From NCBI GenBank assembly GCA_020465985.1, contig JAANYP010002876.1, positions 62,001-126,000 on the forward strand: 64,000 nt of DNA, given 5' to 3'. Shown in pieces: positions 62,640-64,000 of this stretch (the stretch's first letter is position 1; each line of letters starts with the position of its first letter). The position numbers and the translations under genes are program-made. This DNA is from Centrapalus pauciflorus (Eukaryota > Streptophyta > Magnoliopsida > Asterales > Asteraceae). Under the pieces are notes generated by a model. That model was not told the DNA's origin, did not search any database, and saw only the letters and a program-made list of their open reading frames with translations.

Positions 62640-64000
62640 TCATAAGTGGCAATATTACAATCATCTCAAGGTACACATGTCACAAGATTAGCAGAAAACA
62701 CTGACAATTTAAAACTTTAATACAAAGTTAACACGTCTCATGTCGATACAGATACATACACAACTGAATAACTGATAACCACTAACTACTGATAGCTAAC
62801 ACAGTGCTGATCAAGTACAAAATACAGATAACGGCTCTAAAGTCTAATATCAAAAGGCAGTCAGCACACACAACTCTAAACTGCCCCGATCTCTACTTCG
62901 GCTGCTGCGGCTGTGACTGCGATCCCACAGTATTATTGCCCGAGACACAGAAGACTCGAAAACATAAGCTGTGAAGCTCGTGAGTACGCGAGGGTTAGAC
63001 TCTGCACATAACACATATAACATGCACAACACAGATATCTCAATACACATAACACGGCTCGGTACACAACACATATCTCTGCTCAAAAGGGGACGCCGTT
63101 CCCCAGCTAACAGGCTGCACACAGCAGCGGTTAGCTCACCATGGGCACAGGAGCGACCTGGCAGTAAAAACTGCTGTATATATACAGTCTCATACTTCAT
63201 GACTGGTTAGGGACAGTCAGCCTGCGTGATCACATATCGCGGACACCTGCAACTCAAACACGTATAACACATATAGGGTAGATAAAATCATAACTGCGAT
63301 GTATCTCTGTCTCATATACACATATCAAAACACATAACTGACTCATAAAAGACTACGCGCGTTTTGTAAAGAACTCGAGTACTCACCAATACCCGAATCA
63401 ACAGCAAATCCAGAACTCTAACACTGATCGGAACGCGGCCGGCTCGAACCCGTAATTATCGCGGATCCCAACAAGTTAATGCAAATCCGGCCGACAAATA
63501 ACAAAACCTAAATACAACTATCGCAAGCAAACATGACCCAAAGCACAACTCCCACAAACTCCCGGAGCCCCGAAACCGACCCGACTACCCCGCCCCGATC
63601 GTGGACCGCGCCCAGGGACCGCGGCCGCGCCCGCATCGTGGTCGCATTTGGCCGATCGCGGCCGCGCTCACAACCTGCAACCTATCTTCTGCTCGTCGAT
63701 CATGGCGGGAACCAGGGAGCTCACATCCCCCAAACTCGATTTTTCAGTACCAAATACTCCATAAAACATATACCAAATCAACCTTACACTTCCTAAACTC
63801 AAACTCACAAAATAACAACATCACACATACGAATTTTAGTAACCAAAAACCATGAAACCTTACCTCTTCAAGTTCCAAATCACAAGGAAGAAGATGATTA
63901 AATTCTGATTTGGCTTCAACTCTTTGCTGATCTCAAAACACTCCTCACACACACTTGATTCTGAATTTAGAAAGGGGAAAGAAAGAAACGTCCCAAGATT
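62640..64000 (-). mobile_element. Probable partial Gypsy LTR, GC-rich
   Basis: This is non-coding. The composition changes sharply from the AT-rich left side. It has the layout of the other minus-strand Gypsy LTRs here: a CACATA-rich part, a GC-rich word array with CGATCGCGGCCGCG (63590-63680), and a CT/GA-rich leader-like end (63880-64000). Neither LTR boundary is visible, so this is a structural comparison only. Frames at 63533-63855 look like products of GC content. Confidence 0.4.

Noticed and set aside
63533..63855. Two overlapping frames of 84-87 codons in GC-rich DNA
   Set aside because: Low stop frequency follows from base composition; no domain is seen and the layout fits an LTR.

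Overview
This window is repeat-dense nuclear DNA of a flowering plant. Nearly everything in it is LTR-retrotransposon sequence, and most elements are nested in one another. The families present are all plant lineages: a SIRE-type Ty1/Copia element with an extra 3' ORF, an Athila-type Ty3/Gypsy element, and three Tekay-like Ty3/Gypsy elements with tRNA-iMet primer sites and a chromodomain-like integrase tail. A eudicot is likely. The extra Copia ORF resembles proteins I know from Asteraceae retrotransposons, so an asterid is plausible, but the species cannot be fixed from this sequence.

Layout. 1-1167: 3' end of one Copia element (A), minus strand, with its last ORF, polypurine tract (PPT) and LTR. 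1168-12431: a second Copia element (B), minus strand, arranged as LTR-internal-LTR followed by a second gag start that is fused to element A. 12432-32192: an Athila element, plus strand. Copia B sits in its integrase gene, and Tekay-1 (13132-22916, minus) sits about 700 bp further on in the same integrase gene. The Athila spacer, env-like ORF, PPT and 3' LTR follow, and the LTR holds a solo Copia LTR (31495-32183). 32193-32605 and 41457-43166: the two parts of a probable minus-strand Gypsy LTR, split by Tekay-2 (32606-41451, plus). 43167-44298 and 53664-55095: DNA without recognisable genes, split by Tekay-3 (44299-53663, minus). 55096-55635: a relic of a transposon-type OTU protease with tandem DLNxxP motifs. 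57201-58897: three inverted-repeat elements separated by long (TA)n tracts. 59084-59630: the first three exons of a serine carboxypeptidase-like gene, the only convincing host gene. 60418-61699: a Helitron-like element. 62640-64000: a probable GC-rich Gypsy LTR running off the edge.

No element is intact. Each gag-pol carries premature stops and one-base frameshifts, while the paired LTRs look nearly identical by eye. These would be recently inserted but non-autonomous copies, unless some one-base breaks in base runs are assembly errors. The host gene is cut off by an intron whose end I cannot see.

I found no clearly new biological system. The best leads are the covarying hairpin series in the Tekay-3 LTRs, the DLNxxP-repeat plus OTU relic, the LTR-like promoter cassette ahead of the Athila env-like ORF, the word shared between LTR and coding linkers in Copia B, and the alternating (TA)n and inverted-repeat elements just upstream of the carboxypeptidase gene.
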